Shown piece by piece: positions 17,801 through 26,380 of a stretch of 64,000 nucleotides of DNA. This DNA is from Streptomyces sp. SUK 48 (lineage in GTDB: Bacteria; Actinomycetota; Actinomycetes; Streptomycetales; Streptomycetaceae), in contig NZ_CP045740.1 in NCBI RefSeq assembly GCF_009650765.1, positions 2,108,001 through 2,172,000 on the forward strand, read 5' to 3'. A program made the position numbers and the translations under genes. The notes beneath the pieces are model-generated. The model made no database searches, was not told the origin of the DNA, and worked only from the letters and a program-made list of their open reading frames with translations. Numbering within the stretch: the stretch's first letter is position 1; each line of letters opens with the position of its first letter.

Positions 17801-18334
17801 ATGGACCAGGCGAATCCCTTCGAGACCCCACGGACCTACTCGCTGCACCGCGCCGAGTACCTGGTGGGCCTCGCCGTCACCACCGGGATGATCATCTACC
17901 ACTTCGGTGACATCCGCTGGCTGCCGGCGCTCGGGCTGTTCCTCTACATCGACCTGATCGGCTACATCCCCGGCGCCATCGCCTTCCGCAAGAGCGGCGG
18001 GCAGCCGATCCACAAGGCGTACTACGTCCTGTACAACGTCATGCACAGCCTCATCACCCAGGGCGCGGTCGCCGCGCTGTGGTGCCTGCTGGTCAAGCCG
18101 GAGTGGGCGCTGCTGGTGCTGCCGTTCCATCTCTTCGGCGACCGGGGCCTGTTCGGCAACTTCATGAAGTCCTTCGCGCTGCCCTTCGAGCCGGTGCGCC
18201 AGGAGGGGTACCTCCGCCTCCTGGACGACCTGGGGCTGCCGCATCCCAAGCCGGTGGGGCACGCGATGGACCCGGTGCCGGTCGGGCACGTCCCCGCGCG
18301 GCCCGTCGTCCGCGAGACGGAGGCCGTGCGATGA
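17801..18334 (+). CDS. Small integral membrane protein, candidate N-N bond-forming enzyme (VlmO-like)
   Basis: 177 residues with about four hydrophobic segments: YLVGLAVTTGMIIYHF, LPALGLFLYIDLIGYIPGAIAF, SLITQGAVAALWCLLV and WALLVLPFHLFGDRGLFGN. Polar and His-containing loops (HRAEY, QPIHKAYY, FHLFGDRG) could bind metal or substrate. SD AAGGAG precedes the ATG at 17801, and the stop overlaps the flavin reductase start (ATGA). In valanimycin biosynthesis, as I recall, the membrane protein VlmO rearranges the O-seryl hydroxylamine to the hydrazine and the diiron VlmB then oxidises it to azoxy. This gene and the diiron gene two positions later match that pairing by position and type; I cannot confirm sequence homology. 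Confidence 0.65.
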   Translation: MDQANPFETPRTYSLHRAEYLVGLAVTTGMIIYHFGDIRWLPALGLFLYIDLIGYIPGAIAFRKSGGQPIHKAYYVLYNVMHSLITQGAVAALWCLLVKPEWALLVLPFHLFGDRGLFGNFMKSFALPFEPVRQEGYLRLLDDLGLPHPKPVGHAMDPVPVGHVPARPVVRETEAVR

Positions 18335-18879
18335 CCACCGCCGCGACCCCGGTACGCCGGGCGGTGCGCCAGGACCCGGCCGAGCGCCGGCGGGCCCTGT
18401 ACCACCTGGCCTCCGCGGTGTCCGTGCTCACCACGGGCCCCGAGGAACGGATGCACGGCACCACCGCGAGCACCGTCACCCTGGTCTCGCGCTCGCCGCT
18501 GCTGGTCGGGGTGGTGCTGCGGGCGGGCTCGTCCTTCGGCCGCCGCGCCGCCGCCGAGGGCCGGTTCGCGATCAATGTGCTCGGCGGCGAACAGGCCGAC
18601 GTGGCACGGCGGTTCGCGGTCAGCTCGCGGCCCGAGGGCAGCGCGGCCTTCGCCGGCCTCGCCTGGACCACCGACCGCTACGCCCAGGCCCCGCTGCTCG
18701 CGGGCGCCCTCGCCCACTATGTCTGCCGGTTCCACTCCGCGCACACCGCGGGCGACAGCGAGCTGCTGCTCGGCCATGTCGTCCGGGCCACCGCGGACGA
18801 GGGCCTGCCGCTGCTGAGCTACACCGGCGGGCTGTACGCCGGTTCCCTGCGTCCGGCGAAGGAGACCGCCGCATCATGA
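18331..18879 (+). CDS. Flavin reductase (FMN-binding split barrel, VlmR-like)
   Basis: 182 residues. Typical of the flavin reductase component of two-component monooxygenases: ALYHLASAVSVLTTG, MHGTTASTVTLVSRSPLLVGVVLR, FAINVLGGEQADVARRF and the C-terminal LSYTGGLYAGSL. ATGA overlaps at both ends tie it to the membrane protein and the diiron protein. It should supply reduced flavin to the ACAD-like N-hydroxylase, as VlmR does for VlmH. No other flavin reductase is present in the cluster. Confidence 0.9.
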   Translation: MTTAATPVRRAVRQDPAERRRALYHLASAVSVLTTGPEERMHGTTASTVTLVSRSPLLVGVVLRAGSSFGRRAAAEGRFAINVLGGEQADVARRFAVSSRPEGSAAFAGLAWTTDRYAQAPLLAGALAHYVCRFHSAHTAGDSELLLGHVVRATADEGLPLLSYTGGLYAGSLRPAKETAAS

Positions 18880-19856
18880 CCGCACCCGTTGCCCCCGAGG
18901 CCGACTGGGAGAAAGCCCCCGGCCTGCTGGACGGCGCGAAGGAACTCACCCTCGGCCCCGAGGAGTGCGACCTCGCCTACTGGTTCACCTCCGTCGCCCA
19001 GGGCACCCTGCGCGACCGAGGTGCCACCGGCCACCATGTGGACGCCCTCACCCCCGACTTCCTGAAGGCCCCCGGCCCGCTGCGCGAGGCCCTGATCCTG
19101 GAGTTCGGCTTCCGGGCCCTCTCCGAGGAGCTCGCCACCCGGCTGCTCGGCCACTACGTGACCATCGCGCCCTCCATCCCCGAGATGGAGTTCTACGCCA
19201 CCCAGCTGATCGACGAGGCCCGGCACGCCCGTGTCTTCCGCCAGCACCTGGTGGATCTCGGCATCCCGCAGAGCGCCCTGCTGCGGGAGATCGAGGAGAT
19301 GACCCAGGACTACCGCAAGCGGGTCCTGAACCCGGTGGTGGACTTCACGCTGGACATCGTCCGCGACAAGGCCGACTTCCCCGGCGGCGTGGGGGTGTTC
19401 GCCATCATCATCGAGGGCGTCCTCGCCCCCGCCGCCGAGCTCAGCGAGCGCAAGTGGACCCCGCTGTCCCCGGCGACCGGCGAGATCTCCCGCGGCACCG
19501 CCATCGACGAGATCCGCCACCTCACCGTGGCCAGCACCATCCTGCGCGACCACCTCGTCGAGCACCCCGAGTACACCCCCCGGCTCCTGGAGATCCTGCG
19601 CTCGGGCGTCAAGCTGTGGGACGAGCTGCCGGACCGCGAGTTCGTCATCCACCGCGAGGAGCTGTTCCAGGAAGGCATGTTCAAGCACGCCGACCTGATC
19701 GGCGACTACGAGGTCTGGCCGGGCGTCCGCCTCCTCGACACCACTCCCGACCAGCGCTACGACATGGCCGAGCAGTGGACCGACGAGATGGCCGAGGTCC
19801 GGATGGAGTACATGGGCCTGCCCGTCGAGGTCCTCGCCTCGGAGGCCGGCGCATGA
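18876..19856 (+). CDS. Ferritin-like non-heme diiron oxygenase, candidate azoxy-forming enzyme (VlmB-like)
   Basis: 326 residues, mostly helical, with the two diiron ligand sets visible: Glu in FRALSEELATR (helix 1), ExxH in YATQLIDEARHARVF (helix 2), Glu in AIIIEGVLAP (helix 3) and ExxH in TAIDEIRHLTVAS (helix 4). This is the pattern of AurF/VlmB-type N-oxygenases and related ferritin-like oxidases. It is coupled by ATGA overlaps to the flavin reductase before it and the KAS III gene after it. By analogy with VlmB it could oxidise a hydrazine by four electrons to the azoxy group. Electrons may come from the ferredoxin at 26,026-26,352. Confidence 0.82.
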   Translation: MTAPVAPEADWEKAPGLLDGAKELTLGPEECDLAYWFTSVAQGTLRDRGATGHHVDALTPDFLKAPGPLREALILEFGFRALSEELATRLLGHYVTIAPSIPEMEFYATQLIDEARHARVFRQHLVDLGIPQSALLREIEEMTQDYRKRVLNPVVDFTLDIVRDKADFPGGVGVFAIIIEGVLAPAAELSERKWTPLSPATGEISRGTAIDEIRHLTVASTILRDHLVEHPEYTPRLLEILRSGVKLWDELPDREFVIHREELFQEGMFKHADLIGDYEVWPGVRLLDTTPDQRYDMAEQWTDEMAEVRMEYMGLPVEVLASEAGA

Positions 19857-20860
19857 GTACCGGGCGGGCGGCGGTCGTCACCGGGATCGGCTCGTACGTC
19901 CCGCCCAACATCGTCACCAACGAGGACCTCTCACGGCGCCTCGACACCTCCGACGAGTGGATCCGCACCCGTACCGGCATCGCCGAGCGGTTCTACATCA
20001 CCCCCGGAACCACCACCGGCGACCTCGCGGTGGAGGCGGGCCTGCGGGCCCTGAAGTCGGCGGGCGACGAGCAGGTCGGCGCGGTGGTGCTCGCCACCAC
20101 CACCCCGGACCAGCCCTGCCCCGCGACCGCCCCCCAGGTGGCCGCGCGGCTCGGGCTCGGCCAGGTGCCCGCCTTCGACGTGGCGGCCGTCTGCTCCGGG
20201 TTCCTGTACGGCCTCGCGTCCGCCGCCGGGCTGATCGCCTCCGGGGTCGCCGACAGCGTGCTCCTGATCGCCGCCGACGCCTTCACCACGATCATCAACC
20301 CGGAGGACCGCACCACCGCCGTGATCTTCGCGGACGGCGCGGGCGCGGTGGTACTGCGGGCCGGCTCGCCGGACGAACCCGGCGCGCTCGGACCGCTGGT
20401 GCTCGGCAGCGACGGCGAGCTGAGCCATCTGATCGAGGTCCCGGCGGGCGGCTCCAAGCAGCGCTCCTCGGGCCGCCCGGCCGCCCCGGAGGACCACTAC
20501 TTCCGGATGCTCGGGCGGGAGACCTACCGGCACGCGGTGGAGCGGATGACCAGCGCGTCCACCGAGGCCGTCGAACGGGCCGGCTGGCGCCTGGAGGACG
20601 TCGACCGGTTCGCGGCACACCAGGCCAACGCCCGCATCCTGGAGGCCGTCTCGGACCGGCTCGACATCCCCGAGGAGCGGCGGCTCAGCAATATCGCGCG
20701 GGTCGGCAACACCGGTGCCGCCTCGATCCCGCTGCTGCTCGCCGAGGCCACCGCCGACGGGCGGCTGACCGCGGGGAACCGGGTGCTGCTCACCGCGTTC
20801 GGCGGCGGGCTCTCCTGGGGCGCGGCCACGGTCGTCTGGCCCGAACTCCAGACCATCTGA
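19853..20860 (+). CDS. 3-oxoacyl-ACP synthase III (FabH-like)
   Basis: 335 residues from ATG at 19853, which overlaps the diiron gene's stop. The complete FabH triad is present: Cys in AAVCSGFLYG near 113, His in FAAHQANARI near 254 and Asn in RVGNTGAAS near 284. It begins RAAVVTGIGSYVPPNIVTN and has the SDEWIRTRTGI substrate loop. It is followed by an ACP and a KAS II, so the three make a small dissociated fatty acid elongation set, presumably to build the alkyl chain that becomes the fatty amine. Chain length cannot be predicted by eye. Compare the active-site-altered KAS III-like protein at 2,359-3,369. Confidence 0.92.
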   Translation: MSTGRAAVVTGIGSYVPPNIVTNEDLSRRLDTSDEWIRTRTGIAERFYITPGTTTGDLAVEAGLRALKSAGDEQVGAVVLATTTPDQPCPATAPQVAARLGLGQVPAFDVAAVCSGFLYGLASAAGLIASGVADSVLLIAADAFTTIINPEDRTTAVIFADGAGAVVLRAGSPDEPGALGPLVLGSDGELSHLIEVPAGGSKQRSSGRPAAPEDHYFRMLGRETYRHAVERMTSASTEAVERAGWRLEDVDRFAAHQANARILEAVSDRLDIPEERRLSNIARVGNTGAASIPLLLAEATADGRLTAGNRVLLTAFGGGLSWGAATVVWPELQTI

Positions 20861-20895
20861 CCGATCGTCAGAAAAGACCTTCGAAAGGAATCGTC

Positions 20896-21126
20896 ATGCT
20901 GGAGCAGCTCAAGGAAATCCTGTCCAACAAGCTCAAGGTGTCGCCCGAGGCCATCACCCCCGAGGCCACCCGGGAGGACATCGAGCTGGACTCGCTGGCC
21001 GTCGTGGAGCTGTCGCTGCTGCTGAAGTCCGAGCTGGACCTGGACGTCAGCGACGACGACCTCCTGGAAGCCGAGACCGTGGCCGACATGGTCTCGCTGA
21101 TGGAGGAGCGGAGCGCGAAGGTCTGA
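20896..21126 (+). CDS. Acyl carrier protein (FAS/type II)
   Basis: 76 residues from ATG at 20896 with GAAAGGAA upstream. The phosphopantetheine attachment site is ELDSLAVVEL (Ser near 36) within an acidic four-helix sequence. Its stop overlaps the KAS II start (TGATG). Flanked by KAS III and KAS II genes, it should be the carrier for the fatty chain. It differs clearly from the longer ACP at 12,672-12,971, which serves the PKS operon. Confidence 0.95.
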   Translation: MLEQLKEILSNKLKVSPEAITPEATREDIELDSLAVVELSLLLKSELDLDVSDDDLLEAETVADMVSLMEERSAKV

Positions 21127-22346
21127 TGGCCGCGATGGACATCGCCGTCACCGGGCTCGGTCTGATCACCCCCGGCGGGATCGGGGTCGGACCGAGCTGG
21201 GCGGCGGTCTGCGACGGCAGGCCGGCCGCGGCCCTCGATCCGGTGCTGGCCGACAACCCCGTACAGCTCTCCTGCCGGGTGCCCGGCTTCGATCCCGAGA
21301 GCCTGCTGAGCGCGCGCCGGGCCCACCGCCTGGACCGGTTCGTGCAGTTCGCGCTGGTCGCCGCGCACGAGGCGGTGGCCGACGCGGGTCTCGACCCGAG
21401 GACCTGGGACGGCGCCCGGGTGGGCGTGGTCCTCGGCTGCGCCGACGGCGGCCCTGGCACGGTCGAGGAACAGCACCATGTGCTGCGCGAGCAGGGCGCG
21501 GACCGGGTGTCACCCCTGCTGCTGCCGATGCAGCTGCCGAACATGCTGGCCGGTCAGACGGCCATCGAGTTCGGGGCGACCGGTCCCAACCTGGTGGTGG
21601 CCACCGCGTGCGCGTCCGGCGCGACGGCCATCGGCACCGCCCGGGATCTGCTGGCGCTCGGCCGCTGCGACATCGTGCTGGCCGGCGGCAGCGAAGCCAT
21701 GATCACCCCGCTGGTCATGGCCGGGTTCGCCCAGATGGGCGCGCTGTCCAAGCGGCACGACGACCCGGCGTCCGCCTCCCGCCCCTTCGACGCCGACCGC
21801 GACGGGTTCGTGGCCGGCGAGGGGGCCGGAATCCTGGTGATGGAGCGCGTCGCCGACGCGCGGGCCCGTGGGGCGCACATCCACGGGCGGATCATCGGGT
21901 ACGGCGCCACGGCCGACGCCCACCACATGACGTCGCCGCATCCCGACGGCGCCGGCATCGAGGCGGCGGTCCGCGCCGCGCTCGCCGACGCGGGCGCCGA
22001 CCCCGACGACGTCGAGCACGTCAACGCGCACGGTACGTCGACGCCGCTGAACGACCTGTCCGAGGCACGGATGATCCAGCGGACGCTGCGCGGCGATCCG
22101 GTGGTGACGTCCACCAAGGGGGTCACCGGGCATCTGCTGGGCGCGGCGGGCGCGGTCGAGGCCGCGTTCACCGTGCTCAGCGTCGAGCACGAAATCATCC
22201 CGCCCACCGCCAACCTGGTGATGCCGGACGCCCGGATGGAGATCAAGCTGGCACAGACCCTGACCGAGATGCCGATCGATCTGGCGCTGAGCAATTCCCT
22301 CGGGTTCGGCGGGCAGAACACCGCTCTGGCGATCGCGCCCGCCTGA
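21126..22346 (+). CDS. 3-oxoacyl-ACP synthase II (FabF-like)
   Basis: 406 residues. Cys-His-His active site: Cys in VATACASGATA near 163, His in VNAHGTSTPLND near 301 and His in GVTGHLLGAAG near 337; also FDADRDGFVAGEGAG and NSLGFGGQN at the C-terminus. The ATG shares a base with the ACP stop. It is the last gene of the rightward operon; a strong hairpin follows 16 bp later. It extends the ACP-bound alkyl chain together with the KAS III and, presumably, the InhA-like reductase. Keto-reductase and dehydratase activities are not encoded nearby and must come from primary metabolism. Confidence 0.94.
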   Translation: MAAMDIAVTGLGLITPGGIGVGPSWAAVCDGRPAAALDPVLADNPVQLSCRVPGFDPESLLSARRAHRLDRFVQFALVAAHEAVADAGLDPRTWDGARVGVVLGCADGGPGTVEEQHHVLREQGADRVSPLLLPMQLPNMLAGQTAIEFGATGPNLVVATACASGATAIGTARDLLALGRCDIVLAGGSEAMITPLVMAGFAQMGALSKRHDDPASASRPFDADRDGFVAGEGAGILVMERVADARARGAHIHGRIIGYGATADAHHMTSPHPDGAGIEAAVRAALADAGADPDDVEHVNAHGTSTPLNDLSEARMIQRTLRGDPVVTSTKGVTGHLLGAAGAVEAAFTVLSVEHEIIPPTANLVMPDARMEIKLAQTLTEMPIDLALSNSLGFGGQNTALAIAPA

Positions 22347-22362
22347 GCAGACGCCCCGCATT

Positions 22363-22404
22363 CCAACAGCCGTCCGCTGAGCACGTTCCGCGGGCGGCTG
22401 TTGG
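22363..22404 (+). terminator. Rho-independent-type hairpin after the rightward operon
   Basis: Arms CCAACAGCCGTCCGC and GCGGGCGGCTGTTGG pair over 15 bp with one mismatch around a 12-nt loop, 16 bp after the KAS II stop. There is no U-tract, which is common in Streptomyces terminators. It separates the biosynthetic operon from the permease-SerRS pair. Confidence 0.8.
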
Positions 22405-22456
22405 CCTTGACCCACCCCCCACAGTCCCCACCCCACTCCCCATATCTGGAGCACCC

Positions 22457-23941
22457 ATGTCCACCACCAGTGGTTCGCCGCCCGTCTCGGGGCGGCTCGG
22501 TACCGCGCACATCCTGTTCCTCATCGTCGCCGCCGCGGCCCCGCTCTCCGCGATGGTCGGCACCGTCCCGCTCGCGTTCGCGTTCGGCGACGGGGCCGGA
22601 GTGCCGGCGGCGTTCCTGTTCGCCGGGGTGACCCTGCTCTGCTTCTCGGCCGGGTACGCGGTCAGCGCGCGGCGCACCGGCGGGTCCGGCGGGTTCTACG
22701 CCTCCGTCGCCGACGGACTCGGCAGACCCCCGGCGGTCGCGGCCGGGTACATGGCCCTGCTGTCGTACAACTGCGCGACCATCGGGCTGGCCGGCGCGCT
22801 CGGGTACTTCACCCAGCTCGTGCTCGCCGCCCATGGGCTGACGGTGTCCTGGGAGTGGTGCGCGGCGGTCGGGCTGGTGCTGACCGCGGTGCTCGGCTAC
22901 CGGGAGATCGCGCTGAGCGCCCGGGTGCTGGCCCTGCTGATGCTGGGCGAGATCGGGGTGCTGGCGGCGCTGGACGTGTCGATCCTCGTCCGGCACGGGG
23001 TGCACGCGCTGCCCGCCGCCTCGTTCTCCCCGCACACCGCCGCGGGCCCCGGCGTCGGTGTCTCGCTGATGTTCGCGTTCGTGTCCTTCATCGGGTTCGA
23101 GTCGGCGGCGCTGTACGGCAAGGAGGCGCGCAACCCGGAGCGCAGTGTGCCCCGGGCGACGTACGCGGCCGCCGCGCTGATCGCCGGGTTCTACGCGCTG
23201 ACCAGCTGGCTGGCGGTGGGCGCGATCGGCCCGGACCACGTGCGCGAGGTCGCCGGCAAGCAGATGGGCGACCTGTTCTTCGGGCTCGGCGACGACTTCC
23301 TCGGCTCGGCGGGCAGCACACTGCTCCAAGTCCTGCTGTGCACCAGCCTGTTCGCGGCGACGCTGGCCCTGCACAGCGCCGCCAACCGCTACGCCCAGGT
23401 CCTCGCCCAGGACGGGCTGCTCCCCCGCACGCTGGCCGCCGAGCACGCCCGGCACGGCTCCCCGCACCGGGCGAGCGTGTGGCAGAGCATGCTGACCGCG
23501 CTGGTGCTGGCCGGGTTCGCGGTGGCGGGCCTGGACCCGTACGCCGACCTGACCACCAGCATGCTCGGCCTGGGCACCCTCGGCATCGTCACCCTCCAGG
23601 CGCTGGCCGCGCTGTCGGTGCTCGGGCTGCGGCTGCGCGCCGGGCACGGGCACTGGTGGAAGGAGACCCTCGCCCCGCTGCTGGGCTTCGCCGGGCTCGC
23701 CACCTCCGTCTGGCTGGTGGTCGGCAACTTCGACATGCTCACCGGCTCCCCCTCCCAGGTGATCGCCGCGCTGCCCTGGCTGCTGCCGCTGGTCGCGCTC
23801 GGCGGGCTCCTCTACGCGGCCCGGCTGCGCGGCGCCCACCCGCTGCGCTACCGGCAGCTCGGCACCCGGCACACCGCCACCCCCGCCGCCCCCGACCTCA
23901 CCCTCACCCCGTCAGGAGACCGCCATGCACGATCCCAATGA
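22457..23941 (+). CDS. APC-family amino acid permease
   Basis: 494 residues with about 12 hydrophobic segments. It begins GRLGTAHILFLIVAAAAPLSAMVGTVPLAFAFG and carries FVSFIGFESAALYGKEARNPERSVPRA, the conserved loop of APC permeases. The C-terminal 40 residues are hydrophilic. ATG at 22457 follows CTGGAG. Its last 17 bp overlap the SerRS gene, so the two are co-translated. It may import or export an amino acid such as serine, or the product itself; pairing with SerRS makes serine attractive but nothing in the sequence proves it. Confidence 0.88.
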   Translation: MSTTSGSPPVSGRLGTAHILFLIVAAAAPLSAMVGTVPLAFAFGDGAGVPAAFLFAGVTLLCFSAGYAVSARRTGGSGGFYASVADGLGRPPAVAAGYMALLSYNCATIGLAGALGYFTQLVLAAHGLTVSWEWCAAVGLVLTAVLGYREIALSARVLALLMLGEIGVLAALDVSILVRHGVHALPAASFSPHTAAGPGVGVSLMFAFVSFIGFESAALYGKEARNPERSVPRATYAAAALIAGFYALTSWLAVGAIGPDHVREVAGKQMGDLFFGLGDDFLGSAGSTLLQVLLCTSLFAATLALHSAANRYAQVLAQDGLLPRTLAAEHARHGSPHRASVWQSMLTALVLAGFAVAGLDPYADLTTSMLGLGTLGIVTLQALAALSVLGLRLRAGHGHWWKETLAPLLGFAGLATSVWLVVGNFDMLTGSPSQVIAALPWLLPLVALGGLLYAARLRGAHPLRYRQLGTRHTATPAAPDLTLTPSGDRHARSQ

Positions 23942-25202
23942 GCTGATCGAGGCCGGCGAGGACGCCAAGCGCCGCCTGGCCCGCCGCCGTTACGAGCTCG
24001 ACCTGGACGCCGTGGGCGGTGCGCTGCGCGCCCGTACGGCCGCCAACGCCGAGGTGACCCGGCTGCGCACCGAGCTGAACAGGACGGCCAAGGCCCGCCG
24101 TTCGGGCCCGCCCAGCGAGGCCGAGAAGGAGGCTGCCCGCGCGCTGCGCGCCGAGGTACAGCAGGCGGAGGGCGTCGCCCGGGTGGCCGCGGCGGACCTG
24201 ACCGAACTGCTGCTGGGCATCCCCAACCTGCCCCTGGACAGCGTCCCGGACGGCGACTCCGAGAAGGAGGCCGTGGAGGTGCGCCGGGGCGGTCCCGCGC
24301 CGCGCCCGGCCGAGGGCGCCCGGCACCACGCGGAGATCGGCGAGGCCCTCGGCATCCTGGACCCGCAGGCCGCGGCCAAGCTGTCCGGCGCCCGGTTCAG
24401 CGTGGCGCACGGCGCCGGGGCCCGCCTGGAGCGCGCCCTCGCCGACTTCTTCCTCGACCTGCACACCCGCGAGCACGGCTACACCGAGCAGTCGGTGCCG
24501 TACCTGGTCTCCCGGGACACCATGACCGGCACCGGGCAGCTGCCCAAGTTCGAGGAGGACCTCTTCCGCACCCAGGTCGGCGAGCGGGAGCTGTTCCTGA
24601 TCCCGACCGCGGAGGTGCCGCTGACCAACCTGGTCTCCGGCGAGCTGCTGGACGCGCGGGCGCTGCCGTACGCCTTCACCGCCCGCACCCCCTGCTTCCG
24701 CGCGGAGGCGGGCGCGTACGGCCGCGACACCCGCGGTGTGCTGCGGCTGCACCAGTTCGAGAAGGTGGAGCTGGTGCGGATCTGCGCCCCCGAAGAGGCG
24801 CAGGAGCAGCTGGAGTTGATGGTCGGGCACGCCGAGGAGTGCCTGCGCCGGCTCGAACTGTCCTTCCGCACCGTGCTGCTGCCCGCGGGCGACATGGGCT
24901 TCTCGGCGCGGATGACGTACGACATCGAGGTGTGGCTGCCGGGCGGTGACGCCTTCCGGGAGATCTCCTCGGTGTCCGACTGCGGCACCTTCCAGGCGCG
25001 CCGCGCGGACATCCGGGTCAAGCGGGCCGACGGCCGCAAGTCGCCGGCCGCCACGCTGAACGGCTCGGCGCTGCCGATCGGCCGGACGGTGGCCGCGCTC
25101 TTGGAGCAGGGCGTGCAGGACGACGGTTCGGTGCTGCTGCCGGCGGCGCTCCAGCCGTACACCGGGTTCCGGCGCATCCTGCCGGGCGGCATCACCGAGT
25201 GA
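23925..25202 (+). CDS. serS: Seryl-tRNA synthetase (pathway copy, VlmL-like)
   Basis: 425 residues. An N-terminal charged helical arm (about residues 1-110) is the coiled coil that grips the long variable arm of tRNA-Ser. The class II catalytic core shows PYLVSRDTMTGTGQLPKFEEDLF, motif 2 FRAEAGAYGRDTRGVLRLHQFEK, EISSVSDCGTFQARRADIR and motif 3 LNGSALPIGRTVAALLEQ. Every bacterium already has a housekeeping SerRS, and a second copy in a biosynthetic cluster is the hallmark of seryl-tRNA-consuming pathways (VlmL in valanimycin). The C-terminal end is short, with no extra domain. SerRS does not read the anticodon, so it could charge the anticodon-defective tRNA at 30,694. Confidence 0.93.
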   Translation: MHDPNELIEAGEDAKRRLARRRYELDLDAVGGALRARTAANAEVTRLRTELNRTAKARRSGPPSEAEKEAARALRAEVQQAEGVARVAAADLTELLLGIPNLPLDSVPDGDSEKEAVEVRRGGPAPRPAEGARHHAEIGEALGILDPQAAAKLSGARFSVAHGAGARLERALADFFLDLHTREHGYTEQSVPYLVSRDTMTGTGQLPKFEEDLFRTQVGERELFLIPTAEVPLTNLVSGELLDARALPYAFTARTPCFRAEAGAYGRDTRGVLRLHQFEKVELVRICAPEEAQEQLELMVGHAEECLRRLELSFRTVLLPAGDMGFSARMTYDIEVWLPGGDAFREISSVSDCGTFQARRADIRVKRADGRKSPAATLNGSALPIGRTVAALLEQGVQDDGSVLLPAALQPYTGFRRILPGGITE

Positions 25203-25205
25203 CAC

Positions 25206-25252
25206 CACGGGAAGGGGGCGGGTGCCGGTCCGGCACCCGCCCCCTTCCCGTG
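25206..25252. terminator. Perfect 23-bp palindrome between convergent operons
   Basis: Two 23-nt arms (25206-25228 and 25230-25252) are perfect inverse complements with one base between them, lying 3 bp after the SerRS stop and 9 bp before the enoyl-reductase stop on the other strand. Best read as a bidirectional terminator. Confidence 0.88.
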
Positions 25253-25261
25253 TGCGCGCCG

Positions 25262-26029
25262 TCAGGCGCCCATCATGTGCACCCCGCCGTCCACATGGAC
25301 GATCTCGCCCGTGGTGCGCGGGAAGAAGTCCGAGAGCAGGGCGACGACCCCGCGGGCGGCCGGCTCCGGGTCGGTGAGGTCCCAGCCGGCCGGGGCCCGC
25401 CCGGTGGTCCAGACGTCGGCCAGTTCACCGAAGCCGGGGATGGACTTGGCGGCCATGGAGCGCAGCGGGCCCGCCGCGACCAGGTTGCTGCGGATGCCGA
25501 ACTCGCCGAGGTCGCGGGCGAGATAGCGGCTGGTGGACTCCAGGGCGGCCTTGGCGACGCCCATCCAGTCGTAGTGCGGCCAGGCCACGGCCGCGTCGAA
25601 GGTGAGCCCGACGACCGAGCCGCCGCGCTGCTTGAGCAGCGGAAGGCAGGCGGTGGTCAGGGACTTGAGGGAGTACGCCGAGACGTGCACGGCGGTCGAG
25701 ACGTCGTCCCAGGTGCCGTCGAGGAAGTTGAAGGCGCCCTGGGGGCCGAAGGCGATGGAGTGCACCACGCCGTCGAGGCCGTCGGTGTGCGCGCCGAGCC
25801 GCTCGGCCAGGGTGTCCAGGTGGTCCTGGTCGGTGACGTCCAGCTCGATGACGGGGGCGGGCTTGGGCAGCTTCGCCGCGAACCGCTCGATCAGGGAGAG
25901 CCGCCCGAACCCGGTGAGCAGCACCTCGGCGCCCTCCTCCTGGGCGATCCGGGCCACATGGAAGGCGATGGAGGCGTCCGTGACCACGCCGGTCACCAGG
26001 ATGCGCTTGCCCGCGAGGATGCCGCTCAT
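25262..26029 (-). CDS. fabI: Enoyl-ACP reductase, FabI/InhA type
   Basis: 255 residues from ATG at 26029, overlapping the ferredoxin stop (ATGA). Short-chain dehydrogenase fold with the cofactor segment GKRILVTGVVTDASIAFHVA, HSIAFGP, and the catalytic pair YDWMGVAK (Tyr and Lys seven residues apart). The wording around the cofactor and active site is closest to mycobacterial InhA as I remember it. InhA types prefer long acyl chains, fitting a long-alkyl product. It would finish each elongation round with the KAS enzymes. As an extra copy it could alternatively protect against an enoyl-reductase-inhibiting product. Confidence 0.9.
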   Translation of the reverse strand: MSGILAGKRILVTGVVTDASIAFHVARIAQEEGAEVLLTGFGRLSLIERFAAKLPKPAPVIELDVTDQDHLDTLAERLGAHTDGLDGVVHSIAFGPQGAFNFLDGTWDDVSTAVHVSAYSLKSLTTACLPLLKQRGGSVVGLTFDAAVAWPHYDWMGVAKAALESTSRYLARDLGEFGIRSNLVAAGPLRSMAAKSIPGFGELADVWTTGRAPAGWDLTDPEPAARGVVALLSDFFPRTTGEIVHVDGGVHMMGA

Positions 26030-26352
26030 GCCGACACCTTCTTCGGCAGGGTGCTCACCAGCGGGGAGTCGTGGTCCTGGGGACCGGCCGCGCTGCCGCC
26101 GCCGGGCGAGCCGAGGGTGGCGAAGAAGTCGGCGTTGGAGGCGGCGTGGTCGTCGCCCCACTCCTCGGGCAGGTCGTCCGCGAAGTAGATGGCGTCGACC
26201 GGGCAGACCGGTTCGCAGGCTCCGCAGTCCACGCATTCCTCCGGATGGATGTACAGGGCGCGGCGGCCCTCGTAGATGCAGTCCACGGGGCATTCGTCGA
26301 CACAGGAGCGGTCCTTGATGTCGACGCAGGGCAGTCCTATGACGTAGGCCAT
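26026..26352 (-). CDS. Seven-iron type ferredoxin
   Basis: 108 residues. The Cys pattern is that of bacterial 3Fe-4S/4Fe-4S ferredoxins: Cys in GLPCVDIKDRSCVDECPVDCIYEG and CVDCGACEPVCPVDAIYF, followed by EEW and a variable tail. ATG at 26352 is chosen because GGAG lies 6 nt upstream; a TTG two codons earlier has no SD. Its stop overlaps the enoyl-reductase start. It probably donates electrons to the desaturase encoded upstream in the same direction or to the diiron oxidase of the main operon. Confidence 0.93.
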   Translation of the reverse strand: MAYVIGLPCVDIKDRSCVDECPVDCIYEGRRALYIHPEECVDCGACEPVCPVDAIYFADDLPEEWGDDHAASNADFFATLGSPGGGSAAGPQDHDSPLVSTLPKKVSA

Positions 26353-26380
26353 GCTCAACTCCTTGATCGATAGGGGTTGT

